DNA of 56,062 nucleotides from Paucisalibacillus globulus DSM 18846 (GTDB lineage: Bacteria > Bacillota > Bacilli > Bacillales > Amphibacillaceae). The notes under the pieces are model-generated. The model had not been told where the DNA came from. It saw nothing but the letters and a program-made list of their open reading frames with translations, and made no database searches. The stretch's first letter is position 1, and every line of letters begins with the position of its first letter. A program made the position numbers and the translations under genes. Below, in pieces: positions 46,623 to 56,062 of this stretch. Location: the NCBI RefSeq assembly GCF_000482485.1, contig NZ_KI519435.1:79126-135187 (forward strand), written 5' to 3'.

Positions 46623-48326
46623 ATGACCAATTTTCATGTAGAAAGACCAGAAACAACATTACTTCACGGGGGACAGTCCCCTGACCCTACTACAGGATCT
46701 AGAGCTGTGCCAATCTACCAAACTACTTCCTATGTTTTTCGTGACACAGAGCATGCCCAAAATTTATTCGGATTAAAGGAACCAGGAAATATTTATACAA
46801 GAATCATGAACCCAACTGTTGATGCATTTGAACAGCGGGTTGCACTTTTAGAAGACGGTGTGGCAGCTGTAGCTACTTCCTCAGGAATGGCAGCTATCAC
46901 TCTCGCTATATTAAATATTGCAGGTGCAGGTGATGAAATTATTACGGATAGTAATCTTTATGGTGGTACTTATAATTTATTCGCCAAAACCTTACCGAAA
47001 TATGGGATTACTGTAAAGTTCGTTGATGGTACCAAACCAGAAGAATTCGAGAAGGCAATCACAGATAAAACAAAAGCAGTATTTGGGGAAATTATTACGA
47101 ACCCTAGCTTAAATGTATTGGATGTGGAAGCTGTTGCGGCTATTTGCCATAGCCATCATGTCCCACTCATTATCGATAATACATTTGGTACACCTGTCCT
47201 TTCTAAACCATTGACATGGGGAGCGGATGTTGTTGTTCATTCTGCTACAAAATGGATTGGTGGTCACGGAACATCCATTGGTGGTGTTGTTGTCGATGGC
47301 GGGCGTTTTGACTGGGACAATGAGCGTTTCCCTGAATTTATAGAACCCGATGAAAGCTATCACGGGATACGTTATGTAGATCTTGGTCCTGCTGCTTTTG
47401 CAACAAAGCTTCGTGTTCAATTACTACGTGATATCGGAGCCTGTTTAAGTCCAAATAATGCTTTTCTATTACTCCAAGGATTAGAAACATTACATTTACG
47501 TATAGAACGTCATTGTGAGAATACTAGATTAGTCGCAGAATATTTGGCAAAGCATCCCGCTGTCGAATGGGTTAACTACCCCGGACTCGAAAGCCATCCA
47601 TCACACGATCTAGCTAAGAAATACCTAAGTGGAAGCTTTGGATCTATCATTACTTTTGGAATAACGGGTGGTCGTGAAGCTGGAAGAGTCGTGATTGATT
47701 CCATTAAGTTATTTTCTCATGTTGCAAATGTTGGAGATGCCAAATCACTAATTATCCATCCCGCTTCCACCACACATCAGCAATTAAGTGCTGACGATTT
47801 AAAGAAAAGTGGTGTATCAGAAGAGCTTATACGCTTATCCATCGGTATTGAGTCCGTTGAAGATATCATTCTGGATTTAGATCAAGCAATTGGTAAAGCA
47901 ACAAACAAGTCTGTCCTTACAACGGATTCAAAGGAAAGCTTCATCAATTGGTTCCTACATTCATCTTTTGACAGAAGTAGTGGTTCTCCGTGTCAAAAAG
48001 TAATTGCAACATTAGGCGAAAACCATACCCAAGAGTTCAAACAAACGATTGAACGATTAAAACAGTTTGGATACGAAGTTAAAGAATTTGCCAAAGCAAC
48101 AGAACCCGACCTTGTGCTTGCACACCAGGAAGTACTTCCTCCTTTTGTGATTGAGGAATTTATCAATAAACAGATTCGTGTTCTATGGGTTGAAAAGCCA
48201 AATCCAAATGATCCAGCTTTGCAGAATTTGAAGGCCACTGGAATCACTACTATTGCTGATAAAAATATTATAGAAGAATTACTAGCCTTACGAGGAATTA
48301 ACAAACAGCCCGTTCCAATCGGGTAA
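46623..48326 (+). CDS. metY: O-acetylhomoserine sulfhydrylase MetY with C-terminal extension
   Basis: A 567-aa protein. Residues 1-425 are a complete PLP enzyme of the OAH sulfhydrylase type: the PLP lysine is Lys210 in [16 protein letters not shown], and the long insert after it (residues 220-260) is typical of MetY. It makes homocysteine from O-acetylhomoserine and sulphide. Residues 430-567 are extra: an alpha/beta segment with [23 protein letters not shown] and [17 protein letters not shown], which looks like a worn CoA-binding or Rossmann-type domain. MetY is normally about 430 residues. It lies under SAM riboswitch control and is followed by metX after 21 bp. Confidence 0.9.
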   Translation: MTNFHVERPETTLLHGGQSPDPTTGSRAVPIYQTTSYVFRDTEHAQNLFGLKEPGNIYTRIMNPTVDAFEQRVALLEDGVAAVATSSGMAAITLAILNIAGAGDEIITDSNLYGGTYNLFAKTLPKYGITVKFVDGTKPEEFEKAITDKTKAVFGEIITNPSLNVLDVEAVAAICHSHHVPLIIDNTFGTPVLSKPLTWGADVVVHSATKWIGGHGTSIGGVVVDGGRFDWDNERFPEFIEPDESYHGIRYVDLGPAAFATKLRVQLLRDIGACLSPNNAFLLLQGLETLHLRIERHCENTRLVAEYLAKHPAVEWVNYPGLESHPSHDLAKKYLSGSFGSIITFGITGGREAGRVVIDSIKLFSHVANVGDAKSLIIHPASTTHQQLSADDLKKSGVSEELIRLSIGIESVEDIILDLDQAIGKATNKSVLTTDSKESFINWFLHSSFDRSSGSPCQKVIATLGENHTQEFKQTIERLKQFGYEVKEFAKATEPDLVLAHQEVLPPFVIEEFINKQIRVLWVEKPNPNDPALQNLKATGITTIADKNIIEELLALRGINKQPVPIG

Positions 48327-48347
48327 AAATAATTAGGAGTGGTCATT

Positions 48348-49388
48348 TTGATAAATAACATATATAAGGAAACAGCAACCATTACAATTGGGCCACTCCT
48401 ATTGGAAAACGGAGAAGTACTTTCGTCTGTAGAGATGCAATATGAGCGAATTGGCCCTGAGAATTCCCCGGTCATTTTAGTATGTCATGCTTTGACCGGT
48501 AATCACCAAGCTGTTGGGAGTAAGAAGGAACCAGGTTGGTGGAGTGGTCTTATCGGGGAACACCATGCGATTAATACGATAACGTACCAAGTTATCACGT
48601 TCAATGTTCTTGGGGGATGTCACGGTTCTACTGGTCCTCAGTCCATTAATCCGGAGACTAATAGATTATACCGGATGGACTTTCCTACCATCACAATTCG
48701 TGATATGGTTCAGGCTCAATTCCTAGCGCTTCAAAAGTTAAACATCCAAAAGCTATATGCGGTCATCGGGGGATCGTTAGGGGGGATGCAAGCGTTAGAA
48801 TGGGGATTGCTTTATCCAGAAAACATTGAGAGGCTTATCCTTTTAGCTGTCACTCCCACCCTGTCTGATTATGGGATTGCCTTTAATCATATTGCAGAAC
48901 AAGCAATCAAACAAGACCCATCATGGCGTAATGGCCACTACCAATCATCACAACACGTACAGGGATTAGCAATTGCCAGAATGATTGGCATGGTAACCTA
49001 CCGTAGCTCCGAACTCTTTTCAGAGCGATTTGGACGTAGGGTTTCAGATAAAGGATTTGCTGTTCATTCCTATTTAGACTATCAAGGCGAAAAGTTACTA
49101 AAGCGATTTGAACCGAATAGCTATCTTTATTTATTGCAAGCAATGAACTCACATGATATTGGTCGTGGCCGTGGCGGCTGGCAAGAAGCCTGCAAATCTT
49201 ATGCCTGTCCAATTTTAATGATTAGTTATGAACATGATTTGATCTATGAATCAAAAACAATAACTGAATTCGCGAAGAATACTCCAAATTGCACCTATCA
49301 TCATGTCCAAACCAAATTTGGGCATGATGGTTTTCTAACAGAATTCGAGAAATGGGATTGGATGGTAAAAGACTTTTTAAATAGCTGA
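48348..49388 (+). CDS. metX: Homoserine O-acetyltransferase MetX
   Basis: A 346-aa alpha/beta hydrolase-fold acyltransferase that activates homoserine for sulfhydrylation. The nucleophile Ser143 is in VIGGSLGGMQALEW, the acid in ISYEHDLIYES near 304 and the His in KFGHDGFL near 330. Start is TTG 48348, eight bases after AGGAG; GTG 48339 overlaps that site. MetX and HTS enzymes share the fold, so acetyl rather than succinyl specificity rests on pairing with MetY. Confidence 0.92.
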   Translation: MINNIYKETATITIGPLLLENGEVLSSVEMQYERIGPENSPVILVCHALTGNHQAVGSKKEPGWWSGLIGEHHAINTITYQVITFNVLGGCHGSTGPQSINPETNRLYRMDFPTITIRDMVQAQFLALQKLNIQKLYAVIGGSLGGMQALEWGLLYPENIERLILLAVTPTLSDYGIAFNHIAEQAIKQDPSWRNGHYQSSQHVQGLAIARMIGMVTYRSSELFSERFGRRVSDKGFAVHSYLDYQGEKLLKRFEPNSYLYLLQAMNSHDIGRGRGGWQEACKSYACPILMISYEHDLIYESKTITEFAKNTPNCTYHHVQTKFGHDGFLTEFEKWDWMVKDFLNS

Positions 49389-49429
49389 TTTCTAAAGACA
49401 CTTTTTGTACTGTATATTGCTATTTGTAT

Positions 49430-49636
49430 AAACTGTGCGGTAAGGGTTAAGAAATATTGAGATGCGCATCGCTTCTAATGTAAATCTAGGTTGAAATGAT
49501 GTATAAGAGCATCTTTCACATCATTTTGAGGGAGAACCTAGTACGAAATGATGTATAAGAGCGTCTTGCACATCATTTTGAACCGAAGCCAGTTAGGTTC
49601 ACAACTTAAATTATTAATAAAGTTACCGCACAGTTT
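49430..49636. mobile_element. 207-bp element with 14-bp inverted ends and 52-bp repeats
   Basis: Perfect inverted ends AAACTGTGCGGTAA (49430-49443) and TTACCGCACAGTTT (49623-49636). Inside are two 52-bp units starting GTTGAAATGATGTATAAGAG, each with inner arms ATGATGT and ACATCAT. No coding capacity and no clear target duplication. It looks like a MITE or a large stem-loop, sitting between metX and hom. Confidence 0.55.
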
Positions 49637-49727
49637 CCATCAACCATTTGTTAGATTCAATGCTACGAAAATACAAATATTTTTTAGAAAGTTACCAGCC
49701 TTTTAAAATAATTCGATAGGAGTGAGG

Positions 49728-50717
49728 ATGCTGAAGAAAGTTACCATTGCATTACTTGGATTTGGTACTGTTGGAAAAGGTGTTTACCAAAGTCTAAAGA
49801 ACCATCAGAACCGAATGAAAAATGAACTTGGATTCACAATTGAAATTGCGGCGATTGTTGTAAAGCATCCCGAAAAACATCATGACTTTGGGGATACTAC
49901 ATTAATTACGACTGACTTCCATACCGTTCTAAATAATCCCGATATCGATGTTGTACTAGAAGCTATCGTCGGGAGAGAACCTGCTTTTTCTTATGTAAAA
50001 CAAAGTATTGAAGCTGGTAAACATGTTATCACTGCTAATAAAGAAATGTTTGCACATCATGGTTCCACTATTATAGAACTATCCAAAGACAACGGTGTTC
50101 AGATAGGTTTTGAAGCTACAACGGCTGGTGGGATTCCTGTCATCAATACCATAAAAAAGCTTTTCCAATTCAATACGATTAATAATGTTACAGCAATATT
50201 GAATGGTACATCTAATTATATTTTGACAGAGATGCGGGTGCGAGAGGTTTCATTTGAAGTAGCTCTTAAACAAGCACAAGAATTAGGTTATGCGGAAGTA
50301 GACCCTACGAATGATATTGAAGGTTATGATGCTTTTTACAAGCTTATGATTTTGAGCCAATTAATTTTTGGCAAGCAACCAGATTGGTATAGCATCAAAC
50401 GAGAAGGAATAAAAAATATTACAGTAAAGGAAATCCAGAAATACAAGCATCAAGAAAGACGAGTTAAACACGTAGCTTCCATCGAGTTTCAAGATGGTAA
50501 CATTACAGCCTGTGTTGAACCAATCGTTTTGACCAGAGAACATCCATTATATTCAATTGAAGGGGTAGAAAATGCGGTTGTCATTGAAGGTGACATTGTA
50601 GGTAAGATTACACTTTCAGGTCCTGGCGCAGGAGCACTCCCTACCGCAAGTGCCATGTTAGAGGATTTAACCCTTATCGTTCAATCTAATCGTTCAACGC
50701 CTATACTAGCCAATTAA
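49728..50717 (+). CDS. hom: Homoserine dehydrogenase without ACT domain
   Basis: A 329-aa NAD(P)-dependent enzyme reducing aspartate semialdehyde to homoserine. N-terminal LLGFGTVGKGVYQSL is the nucleotide site, ITANKEMFA the substrate region, and VDPTNDIEGYDAFYKLMIL holds catalytic Asp and Lys. The usual Bacillus Hom is about 430 residues with a C-terminal ACT domain for threonine feedback; here that domain is absent. ATG 49728 follows AGGAGTG. Its position after metY-metX suggests a copy dedicated to methionine. Confidence 0.92.
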   Translation: MLKKVTIALLGFGTVGKGVYQSLKNHQNRMKNELGFTIEIAAIVVKHPEKHHDFGDTTLITTDFHTVLNNPDIDVVLEAIVGREPAFSYVKQSIEAGKHVITANKEMFAHHGSTIIELSKDNGVQIGFEATTAGGIPVINTIKKLFQFNTINNVTAILNGTSNYILTEMRVREVSFEVALKQAQELGYAEVDPTNDIEGYDAFYKLMILSQLIFGKQPDWYSIKREGIKNITVKEIQKYKHQERRVKHVASIEFQDGNITACVEPIVLTREHPLYSIEGVENAVVIEGDIVGKITLSGPGAGALPTASAMLEDLTLIVQSNRSTPILAN

Positions 50718-50720
50718 CTA

Positions 50721-50747
50721 AAAGCGCCTATTCGGCGTTTTTTTCTT
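50721..50747 (+). terminator. Terminator of hom
   Basis: AAAGCGCC pairs with GGCGTTTTT over a five-base loop, with seven T. Confidence 0.85.
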
Positions 50748-50893
50748 TTATGTGACAAATTACTATTTCACTTTTAAAATTCGTCAAAATTGGGTATACA
50801 TAATAAAATCAGTAGATTTATGTTTTTACCATACATACATTAAAGTAACGAAGGCAATTTAAAGATGTAAACTACTAGTATAGGTGTGTTCAC

Positions 50894-51781
50894 ATGAAGA
50901 AAAAGCCACTCATCATGATCGTCATCCTTATTTTCATTGTTGTCTTAGGAATTGGTATAAAGCAATATAATCAACATGATAGTTCTCCAATTGTACCCGA
51001 TATGGAAAATCATACAACCAATAATGAAATAACAAATCCTGATGAATTATCTGAAACGGAAAATGCCACTATCGAACAGCCGAATACCCCCGCTGCGGAG
51101 CTATCAAAGGAATTTTCCAATGCGATTCAAAACACAATCAAATTTTTCTCTGGAAAAAACACACAGATTGTTGCGATTGGGGATTCACTTACCCAAGGTG
51201 TCGGGGATAGTACTGGCCAAGGTGGATATGTAGGCATTTTAGATAACCAGATTAACCACGAAAAGAAGATTGCATCCTTCGAGAACCTAGGAAAACGCGG
51301 AAATCGAACGACCCATTTAATAAAACGTATGGAAGAACCAGATATTGAGAAGTCACTTGAAAATACGGATATCATTCTAATCACTATTGGGGCAAATGAT
51401 ATTATGCAGGTCGCTAAAGAGAACTTTACGGACATAACCTATGATATTTTTGCCAAAGAGAGAATACATTACAAAGAGCGACTTCATAAAATATTTTCTA
51501 CTATAACTAAGCTTAATCCTGATGCTTCTATATATTTAATAGGATTTTATAATCCGTTTCAACAATACTTTGACCATATTAAAGAACTTGATAGAATTGT
51601 TGACGATTGGAACTACACCGGTAAACAGGTTGCAGAGGAACATGGTGCTATATTTATCCCTACAAAGGATCTATTTATAAATGGTGATTTGAATTTATTT
51701 GCTGATGATCACTTTCATCCAAACGAGTATGGATACCAGTTAATTGCTGAGAGGATTTTAGACTATTTAGTTGTAGATTGA
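50894..51781 (+). CDS. ypmR: Secreted/anchored SGNH hydrolase YpmR
   Basis: A 295-aa GDSL-type esterase. One N-terminal membrane helix (residues 5-22) is followed by a polar linker rich in Glu/Asn/Thr (30-70). Catalytic blocks: block I IGDSLTQG (Ser98), block III ITIGANDIM, block V DDHFHPNEYG with Asp272 and His275. Faces outside the membrane. Overlaps the frame of the next gene, as for ypmR-ypmS in B. subtilis. Confidence 0.88.
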   Translation: MKKKPLIMIVILIFIVVLGIGIKQYNQHDSSPIVPDMENHTTNNEITNPDELSETENATIEQPNTPAAELSKEFSNAIQNTIKFFSGKNTQIVAIGDSLTQGVGDSTGQGGYVGILDNQINHEKKIASFENLGKRGNRTTHLIKRMEEPDIEKSLENTDIILITIGANDIMQVAKENFTDITYDIFAKERIHYKERLHKIFSTITKLNPDASIYLIGFYNPFQQYFDHIKELDRIVDDWNYTGKQVAEEHGAIFIPTKDLFINGDLNLFADDHFHPNEYGYQLIAERILDYLVVD

Positions 51782-51801
51782 AGAAGCAGAGGGTGAACAG
51801 A

Positions 51802-52437
51802 TTGGAAAACAATAAAAGGAAAAAGAATAAGTGGAAGAGGTATTTTATAGCTTTGTTGCTTTTAAACGTATCCGTACTACTTATCATTGTATTACTCATT
51901 TTTTGGCCTGTTAGCCAATCCAATGTACCCTTTACAGAACACGAAGCAACCCATGAGAGTTCTGAATTCATTATCAGAACAACGAAAAAGAACTTAAACG
52001 AATTAGTCAATGCCTATATGTATGAGTATTTAAAGGACACCAAGCATCAATACCGTGTTTCCTTAGAGGATGATGTTCACTTAATTGGAGAATTACCGAT
52101 ATTTTCAACTACGGTACCGGTTCAAGTTCATTTGGATCCTATTGTACAAGAAAATGGGGACGTTATTTTGAAACAAAAATCTATCTCACTAGGTTTAATG
52201 GAATTACCAAATAAAAAAATCATGGAATACTTGGATAAGTATATGGCCTTTCCAAAATGGGTTTCTATTAATCCCGAGGAAGAAGAGATTTATGTTGCTG
52301 TTACTCAGATGGAAATAAAAAGTAATTTCCGTGTGAGTGTGGAACAAATGGATTTAGAAGCGAATAATTTAGCATTTAAGCTGAAAGTTCCATACGAGAC
52401 ATTAGGAATTGAGACATTATTAATGAAGGAACAATGA
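51802..52437 (+). CDS. ypmS: YpmS family membrane protein (DUF2140)
   Basis: A 211-aa bitopic protein: short basic cytoplasmic start (ENNKRKKNKWKR), one helix (about 16-38), and an external beta-rich domain. LPIFSTTVPVQVHLDP and DVILKQKSISLGLMELP are typical of YpmS. TTG 51802, eight bases after AGAGGG, is the likely start; the upstream TTG 51778 lacks a site. Partner of ypmR, function unknown. Confidence 0.83.
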   Translation: MENNKRKKNKWKRYFIALLLLNVSVLLIIVLLIFWPVSQSNVPFTEHEATHESSEFIIRTTKKNLNELVNAYMYEYLKDTKHQYRVSLEDDVHLIGELPIFSTTVPVQVHLDPIVQENGDVILKQKSISLGLMELPNKKIMEYLDKYMAFPKWVSINPEEEEIYVAVTQMEIKSNFRVSVEQMDLEANNLAFKLKVPYETLGIETLLMKEQ

Positions 52438-52438
52438 A

Positions 52439-52475
52439 GAAAGCCACCAACATTTTTATTTGGTGGCTTTTCTTT
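52439..52475. terminator. Terminator of ypmR-ypmS
   Basis: AAAGCCACCA pairs with TGGTGGCTTT across an 11-base loop, followed by TCTTTG. The A-rich opposite side could also serve the minus-strand remnant. Confidence 0.8.
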
Positions 52476-52476
52476 G

Positions 52477-52737
52477 TTATTTATCTTCTACTATTATACC
52501 ATCTTTTATCTCTACCATTCTATCAGCCCTGTTTGCTAGGCTAGGGTCATGGGTAATGAAGATTACGCCTAGATTATTTTCTATATTCAATCGTTTCAGA
52601 AGTTCAAATACGTTATTTCCGCTTTCAGTATCAAGGTTACCTGTTGGTTCATCAGCGAGAATCCAACTTGGATGATGAACAAGCGCCCGTGCAACGGCAA
52701 CACGTTGCTGCTGACCACCAGATAATTGCGATGGCAA
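52477..52737 (-). pseudogene. Truncated ABC transporter ATPase remnant
   Basis: Encodes only the C-terminal 86 residues of a LolD/MacB-type ATPase: signature [15 protein letters not shown], Walker [13 protein letters not shown] and H-loop FITHDPS. Walker A and Q-loop are missing. Upstream the frame stays open but changes to unrelated sequence ([15 protein letters not shown]) with no start codon. No permease gene adjoins. It cannot bind ATP alone and is best read as a 5'-deleted gene. Confidence 0.8.
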
Positions 52738-52800
52738 TGAATACCTTATGGCGCCACCAATTTTGCCAGATATATCGTAGCAGTGTAGTTCCCTCCCTAT

Positions 52801-53134
52801 AAATTCAATTAAAATTTTACAATAACAATCATTTCAGCTCGTCTAGTTAACTATGAAATTGCTTTTGGAATTGATTTGATTTAATTTAAGATATTCCGGA
52901 GATTGAAAATGCGTTAAGTTAATCTCTTTGTAGCTTAATTAGAGTGATTATTCAGTATTTTATAGCCGCATTTATCTATTATTTTAATTAATTCCTGTAT
53001 GCTTTATATTGCAAGTTGAAACCAAAAAAGTAAGTTATTTCCATAATATAAAATTTTTAGGGAATTGTAAAAATATAATATTATAAAATTATTGATTTGT
53101 ATTTTTCATTATTACAAACAATATTTGTAAGCGA
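52801..53134. other. AT-rich intergenic stretch
   Basis: Very AT-rich DNA between the ATPase remnant and the GC-rich repeat; no gene, hairpin or repeat recognised. Confidence 0.5.
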
Positions 53135-53390
53135 TAGATTATGCTAGTGAACAAAAGCGCAGGGCGCCCGTTTAGAGACGTACGGACTGCGCCCTGCCAT
53201 GCAGGGTGGGACTGCGTTGCCACGCAAAGTGGCGGTTTTAGCAGTCCATTCCCCGTAGAAGATAAAGGAAACACGGCGACCGTAGGAGTCGATGTTGACT
53301 TATCGTGTCATGAGGTGAGGGAAGTCTCGCTAGTCTCTGGGCGCGGAGTGAGACGTGGCTGTTTCTGCACTTATCTTGTAAAAAAAGCTT
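53135..53390. repeat. GC-rich structured intergenic element
   Basis: About 250 bp, much richer in GC than the flanking AT-rich DNA. Contains nested hairpins: GCCCTGC / GCAGGG, GGACTGC / GCAGTCC, GCCAC / GTGGC, and GTCTC / GAGAC. The 83-codon frame through it lacks a ribosome site and is treated as spurious. It resembles a dispersed element I recall from related Bacillaceae; copy number cannot be checked here. Confidence 0.6.
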
Positions 53391-53414
53391 GAGGTATCTC
53401 CCTCAAGCTTTAAT
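53381..53414. terminator. Terminator hairpin after the GC-rich element
   Basis: AAGCTTGAG pairs perfectly with CTCAAGCTT over an eight-base loop; A-run on the left makes it a terminator for the minus-strand amidase gene. Confidence 0.75.
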
Positions 53415-53446
53415 CCATTCAAACTTATACCAGTAATAACGATTCG

Positions 53447-54058
53447 CTATCTCACAACAAATTGTTTTACCTTTTTAGAAATAGAATAAATAAATGATTG
53501 CTTTGGTATCTCTAACGTTTCCTCTGCAAGTTGATGCTTTGGATAATCTCCTAATCTACCTTGATATATTAATTGTAGTTCTGAATTTTCTCTGATGTCG
53601 GCTGGCGTTACAAAATTGGCTTTCTTTGGTAGTTTAAAAGACTCTGTATCTTCCATAAGCGTAGCTACAAATTGAGAACAAAAGAAAGCATTCTTTCTAT
53701 GAATCTCAACTTTAAGTGGTATCGCAATTAATCCTATAAAATTATATTTAAAATCAGAAGCACGTGATTCAAATTGTTTAATATGATGGCGAATGCTTAT
53801 ATATTCTTGTTCCGTAATACTTAAGGCATAAACAGCACTTTTGGAGTTTCTTAAGAAGTCTCCCCGAATATCTTCACGAACAAAACCACCACTAAATGGA
53901 TTTTTAGGATTAATTCTACCAAAGCTATAAACCTCTTTTAATTCATGGTCAAAACCAATGGATACATGATTTAAAGGCTTATTTGTATATAGATTTATCA
54001 TTCTTGAAAGGTATGTTCCTGTATCAGTAAAGATAAAGTAGATTGTCCTTTCTCTCAT
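53447..54058 (-). CDS. Permuted papain-like amidase (YiiX/NlpC-P60-like fold)
   Basis: A 203-aa soluble protein. His31 in PLNHVSIGFD and Cys127 in NAFFCSQFVATLM are in the order His-then-Cys, characteristic of permuted papain-like enzymes such as YiiX and B. subtilis YycO-type proteins. SFGRINPKNPFSGGFV follows the first strand pair. No signal peptide. Members are thought to act on peptides or lipids; substrate unknown. Monocistronic. Confidence 0.72.
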   Translation of the reverse strand: MRERTIYFIFTDTGTYLSRMINLYTNKPLNHVSIGFDHELKEVYSFGRINPKNPFSGGFVREDIRGDFLRNSKSAVYALSITEQEYISIRHHIKQFESRASDFKYNFIGLIAIPLKVEIHRKNAFFCSQFVATLMEDTESFKLPKKANFVTPADIRENSELQLIYQGRLGDYPKHQLAEETLEIPKQSFIYSISKKVKQFVVR

Positions 54059-54192
54059 GTTTTCCCCTCCACTCAGGACTTCAGACCGAGCTTTTCTCTT
54101 TGTTTAGATAGAATTATAAACGGATATAACAAAACTTTACCGAAAAAACAACAAATATACAAGACAATTTTGCAAATTATTTTATTGAATCA

Positions 54193-54256
54193 TTGGAATA
54201 GTTGCTATTCCATTGTTTTACATTGACTAAAGCCTTTAAATCCCGTAAGCTTACGG
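54193..54256 (+). promoter_or_regulatory. Leader palindromes and possible promoter of the ABC-F gene
   Basis: TGGAATAG / CTATTCCA (three-base loop, 54193-54212) and the perfect palindrome CCGTAAGCTTACGG (54243-54256). TTGACT at 54223-54228 with a weak TAAGCT 17 bases later could be a promoter that the second palindrome would cover. Confidence 0.35.
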
Positions 54257-54259
54257 TAA

Positions 54260-55909
<1,650 letters not shown>

Positions 55910-55921
55910 TTATTGAATAGC

Positions 55922-55959
55922 TTGGCCCCCTGCTGGTGCAGGGGGTCTTTGACTTTTTT
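55922..55959 (+). terminator. Terminator of the ABC-F gene
   Basis: GGCCCCCTGC pairs with GCAGGGGGTC over a four-base loop, then TTTGACTTTTTT. Confidence 0.9.
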
Positions 55960-56062
55960 GAGGATTTGGCTGATGTTCTGGGGATTTGGCTGATGTTCCG
56001 AGAGTTTGGCTGATGTTTCGAGGATTTGGCTGATGTTCCGGGGATTTGGCTGATATTTCGGG
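55960..56062. repeat. 20-bp tandem repeat array, cut by window end
   Basis: Five units of GGCTGATGTTCYGNGGATTT, the same 20-bp unit as at the start of the window but far more homogeneous. It begins immediately after the terminator and continues past the last base. Confidence 0.85.

Noticed and set aside
52477-52737. Functional ABC transporter ATPase
   Set aside because: Walker A and Q-loop are missing and no permease adjoins.
53141-53392. 83-codon frame with many Gly/Val/Cys
   Set aside because: No ribosome site, lies wholly within a GC-rich structured repeat, and inverted repeats explain the composition.

Overview
The window looks like chromosomal DNA of a low-GC, endospore-forming Firmicute. 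The spore germination pair cwlJ-gerQ, the ywdI/ywdK neighbourhood, Bacillus-type Ku/LigD, a SAM-I riboswitch in front of methionine genes, a hutHUIG operon with a CcpA (cre) site and the ypmR-ypmS pair all point to Bacillaceae. The style of the intergenic repeats suggests a relative of Oceanobacillus or Virgibacillus, but the species cannot be fixed from the sequence alone. No tRNA, rRNA, CRISPR array, prophage or intact insertion sequence was seen.

Layout. 0-2.7 kb: a 20-bp tandem repeat array, cwlJ-gerQ behind a sigma-E-like promoter, then ywdK, ywdI and a 43-aa small gene. 3-5.5 kb: a YjiH-type transporter and a membrane acyltransferase. 5.5-12 kb is an accessory region, gene-poor with decayed fragments. 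It holds an NprR-like HTH-TPR regulator followed 15 bp later by a 56-aa exported pre-peptide, which is the architecture of an RRNPP quorum-sensing pair, and divergently a secreted 494-aa protein of unknown family. 12-15 kb: divergent ku and ligD for non-homologous end joining. 15-31.7 kb: mostly housekeeping single genes (cystine uptake tcyP, OsmC protein, ChrA, DUF4003, DUF488, pgcA, AI-2E-type permease, GNAT, Na+/H+ antiporter, recQ, methyltransferase). 32-41 kb: M29 aminopeptidase, a YodB-like redox regulator, and hutH-hutU-hutI-hutG with stop/start overlaps or a gap of a few bases at each junction. The hut leader carries a cre site over the promoter and a 17-codon leader peptide running into a terminator-like hairpin. 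Upstream of hut is an AGCS symporter. 41-45 kb: acyl-CoA thioesterase, cardiolipin synthase, a Rossmann protein and methionine gamma-lyase. 45.4-50.7 kb: rarD, then SAM riboswitch, metY (with an unusual C-terminal extension), metX and an ACT-less hom, together converting aspartate semialdehyde via O-acetylhomoserine to homocysteine. 50.9-56 kb: ypmR-ypmS, a broken ABC ATPase, a GC-rich structured repeat, a papain-like amidase and an ABC-F ATPase.

The most notable non-genic content is at least six kinds of intergenic repeat: 20/21-bp arrays at four loci, 52-bp units at two loci, a stem-loop repeat of about 85 bp at two loci, a 200-bp palindromic element, a 207-bp element with perfect 14-bp inverted ends between metX and hom, and a GC-rich 250-bp element near 53.2 kb. 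The best candidates for a new biological system are the RRNPP-type regulator/peptide pair with its secreted neighbour, and the hut leader-peptide attenuator.
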